NCBI GenBank assembly: GCA_001915575.1
Contig: MNQT01000003.1
Location: forward strand, 1 to 7,222
Length of the DNA stretch: 7,222 nucleotides
DNA from: Bacteroides sp. CAG:1060_57_27
GTDB taxonomy: Bacteria > Bacteroidota > Bacteroidia > Bacteroidales > UBA932
Direction: 5' to 3'
Of the stretch, positions 1 through 5,656 are shown in pieces. Every line of letters begins with the position of its first letter. Position 1 is the first letter of the stretch. Both the position numbers and the translations under genes were made by a program. Below the pieces are notes generated by a model. The model was not told where the DNA came from and did not search any database. It saw only the letters and a program-made list of their open reading frames with translations.

Positions 1-90
1 GCACTTAGAAAGTGTTAAAAATCAAAGAGTATTGAAAATCAAGACTTTATGGTTGGTTAGTCATAGTAAGTTATGGTTAGTTATAAGGGG
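1..90. other. AT-rich flank downstream of the adhesin, no gene seen
   Basis: No coding frame is supported here. It holds two similar blocks, TTATGGTTGGTTAG (47-60) and TTATGGTTAGTTA (71-83), 24 bp apart, and a small inverted repeat CACTT/AAGTG (2-6 and 10-14) that could belong to a terminator lying partly outside the window. Both are weak. Confidence 0.3.
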
Positions 91-1446
91 CTAAATACAG
101 TCGTAGAATGCGCAGACTCCTATGCTTGTCACTGCTTTGGGTATGCTGATTTCTGTCAAGCTGCTACAATACTGGAATGCGTAGCTTCCTATGCTTGTCG
201 CTGCTTTCGGTATGTTGATTTCCTTCAGACTTCCACAGTAGTTGAATGCGCTTTGGCCTATCTCTGTCACTGTCTCCGGCAGTTGGATGCTCGTCAGATT
301 CGCGCAGCTTTGGAATGTCCTCTCTCCTATCTTCGTTACTCCCGTGGGGATGCTGATTTCTGTCAGGCTGCTACAGTCGACGAATGCGTATTCTCCTATT
401 TCTGTCACTCCGTCCGGCAGTTGGATGTTTGTTAGCTGGCGGCAATTAATGAATGCGTACTTTCCTATCTTTGTCACTTTCTTTGGCAGTTGAATGCTCT
501 TTAGTGTCGTGCAGCTTTGGAATGCGCGCTCTCCTATACTTGTTATCCCTTCGGGGAGTATCACCTCTTGAAGTGCGGTATTTGTGTTATCCCCCGTTTT
601 GCAAAATCCCTCCGGTATGGTTGTCGCCCCGCTTGCGGTGATGTAGAGGTGGCTGACCTTGAAGTATTTATTACCATTACTACCACCGATCATCTGCTCT
701 TTCAAATTCGCCAAGTCCTGGTCGCTAATCTCCCCCGTAATCATTACCTTGATGGGGCTGTCTTGGCCGGCGCTTGCCAGTGCAGTCTTCAGTGCAGACC
801 CATCTGCCAGCAGGCTTCCCGCTGTTTCGTTCTCCACTGTTACGAAGCTTTCTGCTTCCGTCGCCTCCACCAGTGTCGGGCTTTGCCATCCGGTGGACGT
901 TACGCTCAATGCGCTCACCCCTGCTTTGTTTACTTTCAGTTTCAGCTCGTGGCAGGTATTGGCTTGGGTGGTGATGTCGTTGGTGGGGAGGTACTTATAG
1001 ATGTCGTTTCCGATGTGGATGCTTATCATCAGTCGGTCTGCGGCAAAGGTCTGCCCCGGCAGCATCAGGGCGTAGTATGCCGACGAGGTATTGCCGTTCT
1101 TCAGCAGGCGGACATCGGTAGGGGTGGAGGCTTCGCCGTCGTGATTATGGATGACGGGCTCTCCGTCGGTATTCATGGTGAAGTAGGCTTTCGCTTGCTT
1201 GAGGTGTACGGTGGCCTTCTGCAGCTGTTCGGCGGTGATGCCGTCGCCCGGCAGCAGGTTGACGCATAGCTGCGCCATGCTGTGCTTCAGCAGCAGATTG
1301 ATGGAAGAGGATGTGGCGGAATGTGTACCGCTGTAGTGCAGCAGGTCGGTGATGTGCCATTTATCGGCGGCAGCGGTATATTGCTTGCCGTCCCAGGCAT
1401 TCAGGGTGCTCCCTGCGGCGGTGTTGGTTTCGTAGTCGGAGGGCAT
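91..1446 (-). CDS. C-terminal fragment of the split adhesin: fimbrillin-like region and LRR_5 (BspA-like) repeats
   Basis: This frame gives 451 residues from the first ATG, at 1446, but it stays open in sense back to about 1575, so that ATG is probably internal to the original gene and not a true start. No signal peptide precedes it. Residues 1 to about 190 read like a fimbrillin-family domain (DLLHYSGT, INLLLKHSMAQL, YYALMLPGQ). A linker follows, including a segment like ALASAGQDSPIKVMITGEIS. Residues 292-451 are seven leucine-rich repeats with the pattern L-x-x-I-x-(L/I)-P-x-x-V-T-x-I-G-x-x-A-F-x-x-C, the LRR_5 type of Treponema/Bacteroides BspA proteins. The protein stops (TAG 91-93) part-way through the seventh unit. 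Without the lipoprotein signal this fragment would not reach the surface, so it is probably silent unless the frame is restored. Confidence 0.65.
   Translation of the reverse strand: MPSDYETNTAAGSTLNAWDGKQYTAAADKWHITDLLHYSGTHSATSSSINLLLKHSMAQLCVNLLPGDGITAEQLQKATVHLKQAKAYFTMNTDGEPVIHNHDGEASTPTDVRLLKNGNTSSAYYALMLPGQTFAADRLMISIHIGNDIYKYLPTNDITTQANTCHELKLKVNKAGVSALSVTSTGWQSPTLVEATEAESFVTVENETAGSLLADGSALKTALASAGQDSPIKVMITGEISDQDLANLKEQMIGGSNGNKYFKVSHLYITASGATTIPEGFCKTGDNTNTALQEVILPEGITSIGERAFQSCTTLKSIQLPKKVTKIGKYAFINCRQLTNIQLPDGVTEIGEYAFVDCSSLTEISIPTGVTKIGERTFQSCANLTSIQLPETVTEIGQSAFNYCGSLKEINIPKAATSIGSYAFQYCSSLTEISIPKAVTSIGVCAFYDCI
94..573 (-). repeat. Seven coding tandem repeats of 69 bp (23-residue LRR_5 units)
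   Basis: Unit borders on the minus strand: 573-505, 504-436, 435-367, 366-298, 297-229, 228-160 and a 66-bp last unit 159-94. Each encodes L-x-x-I-x-x-P...I-G-x-x-A/T-F-x-x-C. Seen on the plus strand, most units share gaatgcg or a close relative followed by tcctat, so DNA identity is patchy: the last two units are closely alike, and parts of units 4 and 7 match well. Such arrays can gain or lose units by recombination (known for LRR and BspA genes; inferred here). Confidence 0.85.
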
Positions 1447-1874
1447 GTCGTAAACGGCAGGGGAGGAGGAAGAATAAGCGGGTCCCCACCAGGCGGTGAG
1501 GGTGTGGTTGCCGCTCCCTTGCCAGTAGGCGCGCTCGGTCTTGGTGGAACTCCAGCTGCTGTTGTTGCCGTCGTATAGTAGGTGCCGGCAGATTGGGCGC
1601 TTCCGGCGGTGAGGGCTACGTGCAGCTTTTCGTCGTCTCTGAAGCTATGGCCGGATGCCACGCCGGGCACGGCATTGGCGGCACGGGTGTTTCCTCCTTC
1701 TATGCTTACGGTTCCCAGCGTCAGCGCTTGTCCGTTTCCCCGGTTTTCGTCCTGCCCGGTCAGTTCGTTGGTGCATCCTGCCAGTATCAGCAGGCATATC
1801 ATGGTACCTATGGCTGCCGTGATGGCGGTCAGTGTGCGCAGCGTTTCCCATCCCTGTGAGGTCAGTCGTTTCAT
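1401..1874 (-). CDS. N-terminal fragment of the split adhesin: lipoprotein signal and start of the fimbrillin-like region
   Basis: This frame gives 157 residues from ATG 1874. A hydrophobic segment (about residues 15-33) ends in the lipobox L-A-G-C, so Cys34 should be lipidated after signal peptidase II cleavage. The following TNE...QDEN is polar and acidic, as in exported Bacteroidales lipoproteins. An N-T-R-A sequence with Arg64 resembles the Arg site where some fimbrillins are trimmed by an Arg-specific protease (inference by family likeness). Only residues 1-100 look authentic; from about 1574 down to the stop the frame is a proline-rich out-of-frame tail. Start choice: GGAG at 1884-1887 lies 9 nt before ATG 1874 and overlaps the in-frame ATG at 1889, so 1874 fits better, although a 162-residue product from 1889 is possible. 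If translated as is, the product would be a short lipoprotein with no LRR domain. Confidence 0.6.
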   Translation of the reverse strand: MKRLTSQGWETLRTLTAITAAIGTMICLLILAGCTNELTGQDENRGNGQALTLGTVSIEGGNTRAANAVPGVASGHSFRDDEKLHVALTAGSAQSAGTYYTTATTAAGVPPRPSAPTGKGAATTPSPPGGDPLILPPPLPFTTCPPTTKPTPPQGAP

Positions 1875-1918
1875 GATGCAGTTCTCCATTTGGGTTGTTA
1901 TAGGTTTTATTAATGTTC

Positions 1919-1940
1919 CTTTGCAAATGTGTCTGCAAAG
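1919..1940. repeat. Perfect 7-bp inverted repeat overlapping the adhesin promoter
   Basis: CTTTGCA (1919-1925) and TGCAAAG (1934-1940) are exact reverse complements separated by 8 bp. The pair overlaps the candidate -7 element of the adhesin gene and lies 45-66 bp upstream of the preferred start codon. It could be an operator for a dimeric repressor or a short leader hairpin. At 7 bp per arm, chance is not excluded. Confidence 0.5.
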
Positions 1941-1967
1941 TTGTTAATAATGGTATAAACTGCCTAA
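1936..1967 (-). promoter_or_regulatory. Candidate Bacteroides-type promoter for the adhesin
   Basis: Reading the minus strand, CAACTTTG (1943-1936) matches the Bacteroides -7 consensus TAnnTTTG with one mismatch. TTAG (1967-1964) stands 20 nt upstream as a weak -33 element (consensus TTTG). Transcription would begin near 1929, giving a leader of about 55 nt. A second TTTG-type box (CACATTTG) lies 12 nt downstream, so the exact start is uncertain. Confidence 0.35.
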
Positions 1968-1983
1968 TTTTACCCCTCGGTGC

Positions 1984-2021
1984 TTGTCCTGCATTGTCGC
2001 CTTGTTGTCCTGAATTGTCGC
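1984..2021. promoter_or_regulatory. Two 17-bp direct repeats, 21-bp period: possible AraC-type activator site
   Basis: TTGTCCTGCATTGTCGC (1984-2000) and TTGTCCTGAATTGTCGC (2005-2021) differ at one base and are separated by 4 bp (CTTG). The repeat sits directly upstream of the candidate -33 element of the adhesin promoter, where a transcription activator would act. Known: E. coli AraC half-sites at araI are 17 bp direct repeats separated by 4 bp. Inference: a binding site for an AraC-family protein, perhaps the one encoded at 3782-5578. No second copy was found elsewhere in the window. Confidence 0.5.
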
Positions 2022-2055
2022 ACCCCCTCTCAGAAGTGCTTCCGGAGGGGGTGCG
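2019..2055 (-). terminator. GC-rich hairpin downstream of the AAA/nuclease gene, terminator-like
   Basis: An exact 11-bp stem, CGCACCCCCTC (2019-2029) with GAGGGGGTGCG (2045-2055), encloses 15 nt that contain a smaller inner stem (GAAG 2033-2036, CTTC 2039-2042). It begins 44 nt after the stop codon of the gene at 2100-3662. Neither strand has a T-run next to it, so it is not a textbook intrinsic terminator. Its left arm overlaps the second 17-bp direct repeat by 3 bp. Confidence 0.45.
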
Positions 2056-2099
2056 AAGGGAAGTGCGGAGGATGAAAATCCGTCCTTATGGGGAGGAAG

Positions 2100-3662
2100 T
2101 CATGCTTTTATCAGCCACCTTTCTATGTTGCGCGTCCGGGCGCTGAAGTTCACGCCTATCCTGAACAGTGGGCGACCGTCGGCTTCGAAGGGTTGCGCGT
2201 AGTGCTTTTCGTCAATCTGCCGCAGCGCTTCTTCGGCAGTGCCTTCGAACTTGAACTCCATGATGTAGATGTAGCGGTCTGTCTTCAGCACGAGGTCCAC
2301 ACGTCCCTCGGAGGTGTGATATTCCACTTGGGTATAGAATCCCACCAGCTTGAAGACAATGAAAAGCACGTTCTGGTAGTGCAGTTCGCGGTCGCCGACA
2401 AGTTCGTAGGGGGTGTCGGCAAAGAAACTTTGCAGGCGGCGGAAGAAGGCATCGGGCTGTCCGGATTCTATCTCACGTACAAACTTCTGTATCTCGAACG
2501 GTGCCTCTATCTTGTTGAAGCGGGTGTAGAACGGCATCAGGAACTTGACGAACCCTTCTTCCACTTCCCGGTTGGGGAAGCCGAGGCGGTAGAGTCCGAA
2601 CCTTGGGTCGTACTCCTTAATCGTGAGGTATCCGCTTTGGAAGATGACGGGCAGTGGGTCTTCGTCGCCATAGATGCTGTTCAGCACGTCGGCGTAGGTT
2701 TCTGCATGGGCCATCTCCTCCAGGTTGTAGTGGTTGCGTTTCAGCAGTTCCACCAGATAGGTGGGGGTGCCCGTCTCGAACCAATAGCTGCCGAACTCCT
2801 GCTTGTCGAAGGTGTTGAGCAGGCTGAAAGGGTTGTAGATTCCGATGGAGTTGTGTGTGAAGTGGTAACCGTCGTAATCTTTCTGCAAGCGTTGGCAGGT
2901 TTCCTCGTAGGTCATGTTTTGCGCCTGCGCCAGCAGCCGGATGCTTGGGGCGAATTCTTGGCGCAGCTCTTCGTCGGTGACACCGCAAAGGGCAAGGTAT
3001 CGCCGGTCCATGGAGATGTCGTTCAGGTTGTTGAGGTCGCTGAACACGCTGACCTTGCCGAACTTGGTGACCCCCGTCAGCAGGGCAAACTGGATGCATC
3101 CGTCCATGGTTTTCAGTACGCCGTAGAAGGGTTTCAAGGTGTTGCGGAACTCGTTCTGCAGCGCTTTGTTGCCGATGGCTTGCAGCATGGGCTTGTCGTA
3201 TTCGTCGATGAGGATGGCCACACGTTGCCCCGTCTGCTCGCAGGCACGCCTGACCACTCCGGCGAAGCGAAGGGCAAGCGTGCTTTCCGCCATTCCCGTG
3301 CCATAAAGCTGTTCCCATTCTGTCACAGCTTTTTCCAGCTGTTTGTCCAAGCTGTCCGGGGTGTCATACTTCCCTATATTCAGGTCGATGTGCAGCACGG
3401 GGCGTTTTATCCAGTCTTTCTCCAGCTTCTCCATCGCCAGCCCTTCAAAGAGTTCCTTCTTTCCCTGGAAGTAGGCTTCGAGGGTGGAGATGAGCAGGCT
3501 CTTGCCGAAGCGCCGGGGGCGGCTTAGGAAGTAGTAGCTGCCCGTCTTTACCAGCCGGTAGACAAGGGCGGTCTTGTCGACGTAGAAATAGCCGCCTTTG
3601 CGCATCTTCTCGAAGTTCTGTATGCCGATGGGGTAGATTTTGTTGCTCTGTATGGGTTCCAT
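2100..3662 (-). CDS. AAA-ATPase-like protein with C-terminal PD-(D/E)XK nuclease domain
   Basis: A complete 520-residue protein. Seen: N-terminal segment YFYVDKT (25-31), typical of the family; a Walker A variant SRPRRFGKS (47-55); a Walker B strand VAILIDEYDKP (148-158) with Asp153 and Glu154; the conserved LLTGVTKFGKVSVFSDLN (194-211); and WFETGTPTYL (294-303). At the C-terminus, Asp456 in GRVDLVL and E469-F-K471 in IMEFKFEG form the D...ExK core of PD-(D/E)XK nucleases. This order matches the AAA-ATPase_like plus PDDEXK_9 (older DUF1703) architecture. Known: the family is highly multiplied in Bacteroidales and some Clostridia, and its biological role is unsettled; mobile-DNA or defence-related roles have been suggested. 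All motifs are intact and there is no frameshift, so the protein is probably made. Start: AAGGAG (3673-3678) lies 10 nt before ATG 3662. The protein is cytoplasmic, with no signal peptide. It lies between a regulator and an adhesin gene on the same strand and has its own promoter. Confidence 0.93.
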   Translation of the reverse strand: MEPIQSNKIYPIGIQNFEKMRKGGYFYVDKTALVYRLVKTGSYYFLSRPRRFGKSLLISTLEAYFQGKKELFEGLAMEKLEKDWIKRPVLHIDLNIGKYDTPDSLDKQLEKAVTEWEQLYGTGMAESTLALRFAGVVRRACEQTGQRVAILIDEYDKPMLQAIGNKALQNEFRNTLKPFYGVLKTMDGCIQFALLTGVTKFGKVSVFSDLNNLNDISMDRRYLALCGVTDEELRQEFAPSIRLLAQAQNMTYEETCQRLQKDYDGYHFTHNSIGIYNPFSLLNTFDKQEFGSYWFETGTPTYLVELLKRNHYNLEEMAHAETYADVLNSIYGDEDPLPVIFQSGYLTIKEYDPRFGLYRLGFPNREVEEGFVKFLMPFYTRFNKIEAPFEIQKFVREIESGQPDAFFRRLQSFFADTPYELVGDRELHYQNVLFIVFKLVGFYTQVEYHTSEGRVDLVLKTDRYIYIMEFKFEGTAEEALRQIDEKHYAQPFEADGRPLFRIGVNFSARTRNIERWLIKA

Positions 3663-3676
3663 ATTTCCGGTTCTCC

Positions 3677-3736
3677 TTTCTTATATATCACTTTTCTTAT
3701 ATATTACCTGTAACTTTCTTATATATTACTTGCAAC
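3677..3736 (-). repeat. Three copies of an AT-rich 15-bp element in the leader of the AAA/nuclease gene
   Basis: The minus-strand core GTRATATATAAGAAA occurs at 3729-3715, 3707-3693 and 3691-3677. The first two belong to a 22-bp tandem repeat (3736-3715 and 3714-3693) that differs at two bases, with a GTTGCAA or GTTACAG head. The third copy lacks that head and runs straight into the ribosome-binding site AAGGAG. All three lie downstream of the -7 box at 3747-3740, so they should be transcribed as the 5' leader. Confidence 0.8.
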
Positions 3737-3739
3737 GCA

Positions 3740-3747
3740 CAAATATA
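3740..3747 (-). promoter_or_regulatory. Bacteroides -7 promoter box for the AAA/nuclease gene
   Basis: On the minus strand TATATTTG matches the -7 consensus TAnnTTTG exactly, 78 bp upstream of ATG 3662. No clear TTTG is found at the -33 position. Transcription would start near 3733 and include the leader repeats, giving a leader of about 70 nt. It lies in the gap after the regulator gene, so the AAA gene need not depend on read-through. Confidence 0.5.
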
Positions 3748-3781
3748 CGAATAGTTCTTGTAACTGACGGCCTGCAATCTG

Positions 3782-5578
3782 TTAAACTATAGGCTCTGTG
3801 CATGGTTCTGCGGACTTGTCCGGCAAAGTCTCCCGGTACTGCACGGGTGTCATGCCAAGCAGTTTGTTGAACGCCACATAGTAGGTGTTGCGGCTCTTGA
3901 AGCCCGAAGCGGTGGCTATGGCATCTATGGAATACATTCTGTTGTCTTTCAGCATCGATATGGAGTGCTCCACGCGCAGGCGGTTGATGTAGTCGCTGAA
4001 GCCGTCGGCACCGGCATATTCGCGCAGGAACGGGTTGAGGCGGTTCTTGCTCAAGGCCGTTATCTTCATCAGGTCTTCGCGGTTGAAGTCGGGGTTTAGG
4101 AAGGGCAGGTCGGTGAGTAGGGCATCTTCCATCTGCATGAACCGGCGGCGGTTGTCTTCATCGTCGGCAGCGGAGGGGGAAGTGTTGGCTTGAGCGGCAG
4201 GCGGCTCTTCGTTAGGGGCATCTTCCGGGTGAAGCGGCTGCCGGCGGTATGCCTTGCGCAGTTCTTCTTTCTGTGCCAGAAGCTCTTCTATCTGGCGGGC
4301 GGCTATCTGGTTGCGTTCGCGGGTGCGGCGCAGGTGGAGGTGCTTTTCCCATAGCAGGATGGCGAGCAGGATGGCGATGAAGCTGGTGGTGATGAACAGT
4401 ACGCGTTGCCGTGCCAGCTTGTGTTGGGCTTCGCGTATCTGCGCATCCTTTTCCTGGGTTTGGTAGATGATGGCGAATTCGTGTGCCTGGCCGGCCTTTT
4501 CGCGGGCATAGATGCTGTCGGTCAGCATGGTGATGCGCTGTTGGTAGCTGTCGGCCAGTTCCGGACGTTTCAGTCCGCGGTAGGTGCGGGCATAGCGGTC
4601 CAGCAGAATCAGGTGGCCGTAGTTGAAGGTATCGGCCGGTTCGGCCAGGGCGGAAGAGGCGTCAAGAAGTTGCAGCACTTTATGGTACTGACGCGTACCC
4701 AGCAGGTAGGGGACGATTTCTGTTTGTCCTGCCTGCGATTGTGCAAAGCCGGTGCTTTGGTATTTCCGGGCGGTTTCGGCGGCTTTTTCGCTTTGTCCGT
4801 TTTGCAGGTAGTACCAGGCAAGTTTGGAGTAGAGGTAACCGTATTGCTGGTCTATGTATCCGGGCGGCGGTCCGGGCAGCAGGCTCATGCGGCTGATAAC
4901 GTCGAGACGCTTCTCGCAGAGGGCAATGGCTTCGTCCAAACGCTCGTTTTCGGCCAGATAGGCGGACAAGTCGCCGTAGGAGGTGGATAGTTGGGCCAGT
5001 TCGCGCACATTGTCCGTGCCTTGCAGCAGTTCGATGGAACGGTACATGTACCGGAACGCTTTGTCGTCGAGCTTCATGCCTTGATACATGCGGCCCAAAG
5101 TGAACAGCAGTTCGCTTTCTTTGGCCTTCTGTCCTTGCTCCTGTGCCAGCTCGATGGCTTCGGTACAGATGCGGATGCCTTCTTCGTATTTGTTCAGGCG
5201 GTCGAGGGCGGTGGCGAGCTGCGTGAGGACTTGCAGTTTCCGGAGAGGAGTGTGCTGCACGGAGTCGCTTTGCAGGGCGCGGCGGATGTACCGCTCCTTG
5301 AGGTGGTACATACCTTGACGTTCGTAGACTGTGCCGCGCAGCATGTCGATGCGGAATTGCGGCAGGTGGGGAAGACGGCGGGCTTCGGCTTCGTCCAGCA
5401 GTGACAGAGCGCTGTCGGGCAGGGTGTAATAGATGCTGCGGATATGCTGTTCGGTCAGCAGGCTGTCGGGCAGGGAAGCGGAGGTTTTGTATCGGTTAGG
5501 GGTGCTTGCGGTGGAAAATAGGCTTATGGTGAGTGCCAGAGCAAGATAGAGGGGACGGAAGTAATGTATTTTCTCCAT
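3782..5578 (-). CDS. Transmembrane TPR-repeat regulator with AraC-type DNA-binding domain
   Basis: A complete 598-residue protein. Seen: an N-terminal hydrophobic segment (about 8-22, a signal peptide or anchor); an alpha-helical region at about 40-385 with TPR-like helix pairs (for example around 115-145, 155-185, 195-225 and 248-272); a membrane helix at about 393-410 (VLFITTSFIAILLAILLW); a charged coiled-coil-like stretch (415-445); a low-complexity Pro/Ala/Glu linker (447-475); and an AraC/XylS HTH domain (about 485-582). That domain has a first helix-turn-helix around NREDLMKITALSKNRLNPFL and a second one in IDAIATASGFKSRNTYYVAF, followed by LGMTPVQYR, the usual end motif. Known: similar one-polypeptide regulators occur in Bacteroidales, related in design to hybrid two-component systems but lacking kinase and receiver. 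Inference: the periplasmic TPR part senses a ligand or partner and the cytoplasmic part controls transcription. No ligand can be named. Start ATG 5578 follows an A-rich leader typical of Bacteroides. It is divergent from the M23 gene. Confidence 0.92.
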   Translation of the reverse strand: MEKIHYFRPLYLALALTISLFSTASTPNRYKTSASLPDSLLTEQHIRSIYYTLPDSALSLLDEAEARRLPHLPQFRIDMLRGTVYERQGMYHLKERYIRRALQSDSVQHTPLRKLQVLTQLATALDRLNKYEEGIRICTEAIELAQEQGQKAKESELLFTLGRMYQGMKLDDKAFRYMYRSIELLQGTDNVRELAQLSTSYGDLSAYLAENERLDEAIALCEKRLDVISRMSLLPGPPPGYIDQQYGYLYSKLAWYYLQNGQSEKAAETARKYQSTGFAQSQAGQTEIVPYLLGTRQYHKVLQLLDASSALAEPADTFNYGHLILLDRYARTYRGLKRPELADSYQQRITMLTDSIYAREKAGQAHEFAIIYQTQEKDAQIREAQHKLARQRVLFITTSFIAILLAILLWEKHLHLRRTRERNQIAARQIEELLAQKEELRKAYRRQPLHPEDAPNEEPPAAQANTSPSAADDEDNRRRFMQMEDALLTDLPFLNPDFNREDLMKITALSKNRLNPFLREYAGADGFSDYINRLRVEHSISMLKDNRMYSIDAIATASGFKSRNTYYVAFNKLLGMTPVQYRETLPDKSAEPCTEPIV

Positions 5579-5599
5579 TGTTTATTTTCTCTTTTGTAT

Positions 5600-5630
5600 G
5601 GCAAAGATAGGGATTATTTTTATCTTTGCC
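5600..5630. promoter_or_regulatory. Symmetric divergent promoter: perfect 10-bp inverted repeat made of two -7 boxes
   Basis: GGCAAAGATA (5600-5609) and TATCTTTGCC (5621-5630) are exact reverse complements with an 11-bp spacer. Read outward, each arm begins TATCTTTG, a full match to the Bacteroides -7 box TAnnTTTG. The left arm drives the regulator gene leftward (box 5609-5602) and the right arm drives the M23 gene rightward (box 5621-5628). Each lies 23-28 bp from its start codon. A TTTG at 5593-5596 is 24 bp before the rightward box, longer than the usual spacing of about 20. No -33 is visible for the leftward one. The two promoters would overlap, so one polymerase or one dimeric regulator on the palindrome could exclude the other. 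Confidence 0.6.
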
Positions 5631-5656
5631 TGCGTTTATCATAAGAAGTTACTGCA

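Larger units (their letters stand above)
91..1874 (-). pseudogene. Fimbrillin-like/BspA-type LRR surface lipoprotein, split by a frameshift
   Basis: Two adjacent minus-strand frames make one protein of about 594 residues if one base is added (or a TA removed) near 1570-1580. Seen: the upstream frame reads in sense through Tyr100 and then turns into a Pro/Thr/Gly-rich stretch typical of out-of-frame GC-rich DNA. The other frame, opened at 1575, continues as YDGNNSSWSS...YWQGSG and runs without a stop to 91. Order of parts in the repaired protein: lipoprotein signal 1-34, fimbrillin-like region about 50-330, linker, then seven 23-residue leucine-rich repeats at 435-594. Known: fimbrillin-family lipoproteins are exported to the outer surface and build pili or adhesive tips, and BspA-like repeats bind host or bacterial surfaces. 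Inference: an adhesin. The split may be a real inactivating mutation, an on/off variant in a population, or a sequencing error; the sequence cannot tell which. The start at 1874 (MKR) is preferred. Confidence 0.8.

Noticed and set aside
2..14. Terminator hairpin CACTT-AGA-AAGTG downstream of the adhesin
   Set aside because: A 5-bp stem is short, the continuation in the transcribed direction is outside the window, and no T-run can be seen.
94..573. CRISPR-like regular repeats
   Set aside because: The 69-bp period is coding (23-residue LRR units) with diverged repeats and no constant repeat/variable spacer pattern.
517..1269. 250-codon plus-strand frame across the adhesin
   Set aside because: It is antisense to the fimbrillin/LRR coding sequence. 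Its Cys-rich and Val/Gly-rich product reflects the complementary repeats.
1570..1580. Programmed -1 ribosomal frameshift joining the two adhesin frames
   Set aside because: No X-XXY-YYZ slippery heptamer or homopolymer is present at the junction (TACTATAC), and no strong stem follows at the expected distance. A mutation or sequencing error is simpler.
1875..1889. Alternative adhesin start at ATG 1889
   Set aside because: That ATG overlaps the GGAG that best serves as ribosome-binding site for ATG 1874, and MKR is a more usual lipoprotein start. It is kept only as an alternative.
2088..3527. 479-codon open frame on the plus strand
   Set aside because: It is wholly antisense to the AAA/nuclease gene, which carries clear motifs. 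The plus-strand product has no recognisable features; it is a shadow of GC-rich codon use.
4406..5404. Plus-strand frames of 194 and 137 codons across the TPR regulator
   Set aside because: They are antisense to a well-supported regulator and have no start-region signal or domain.
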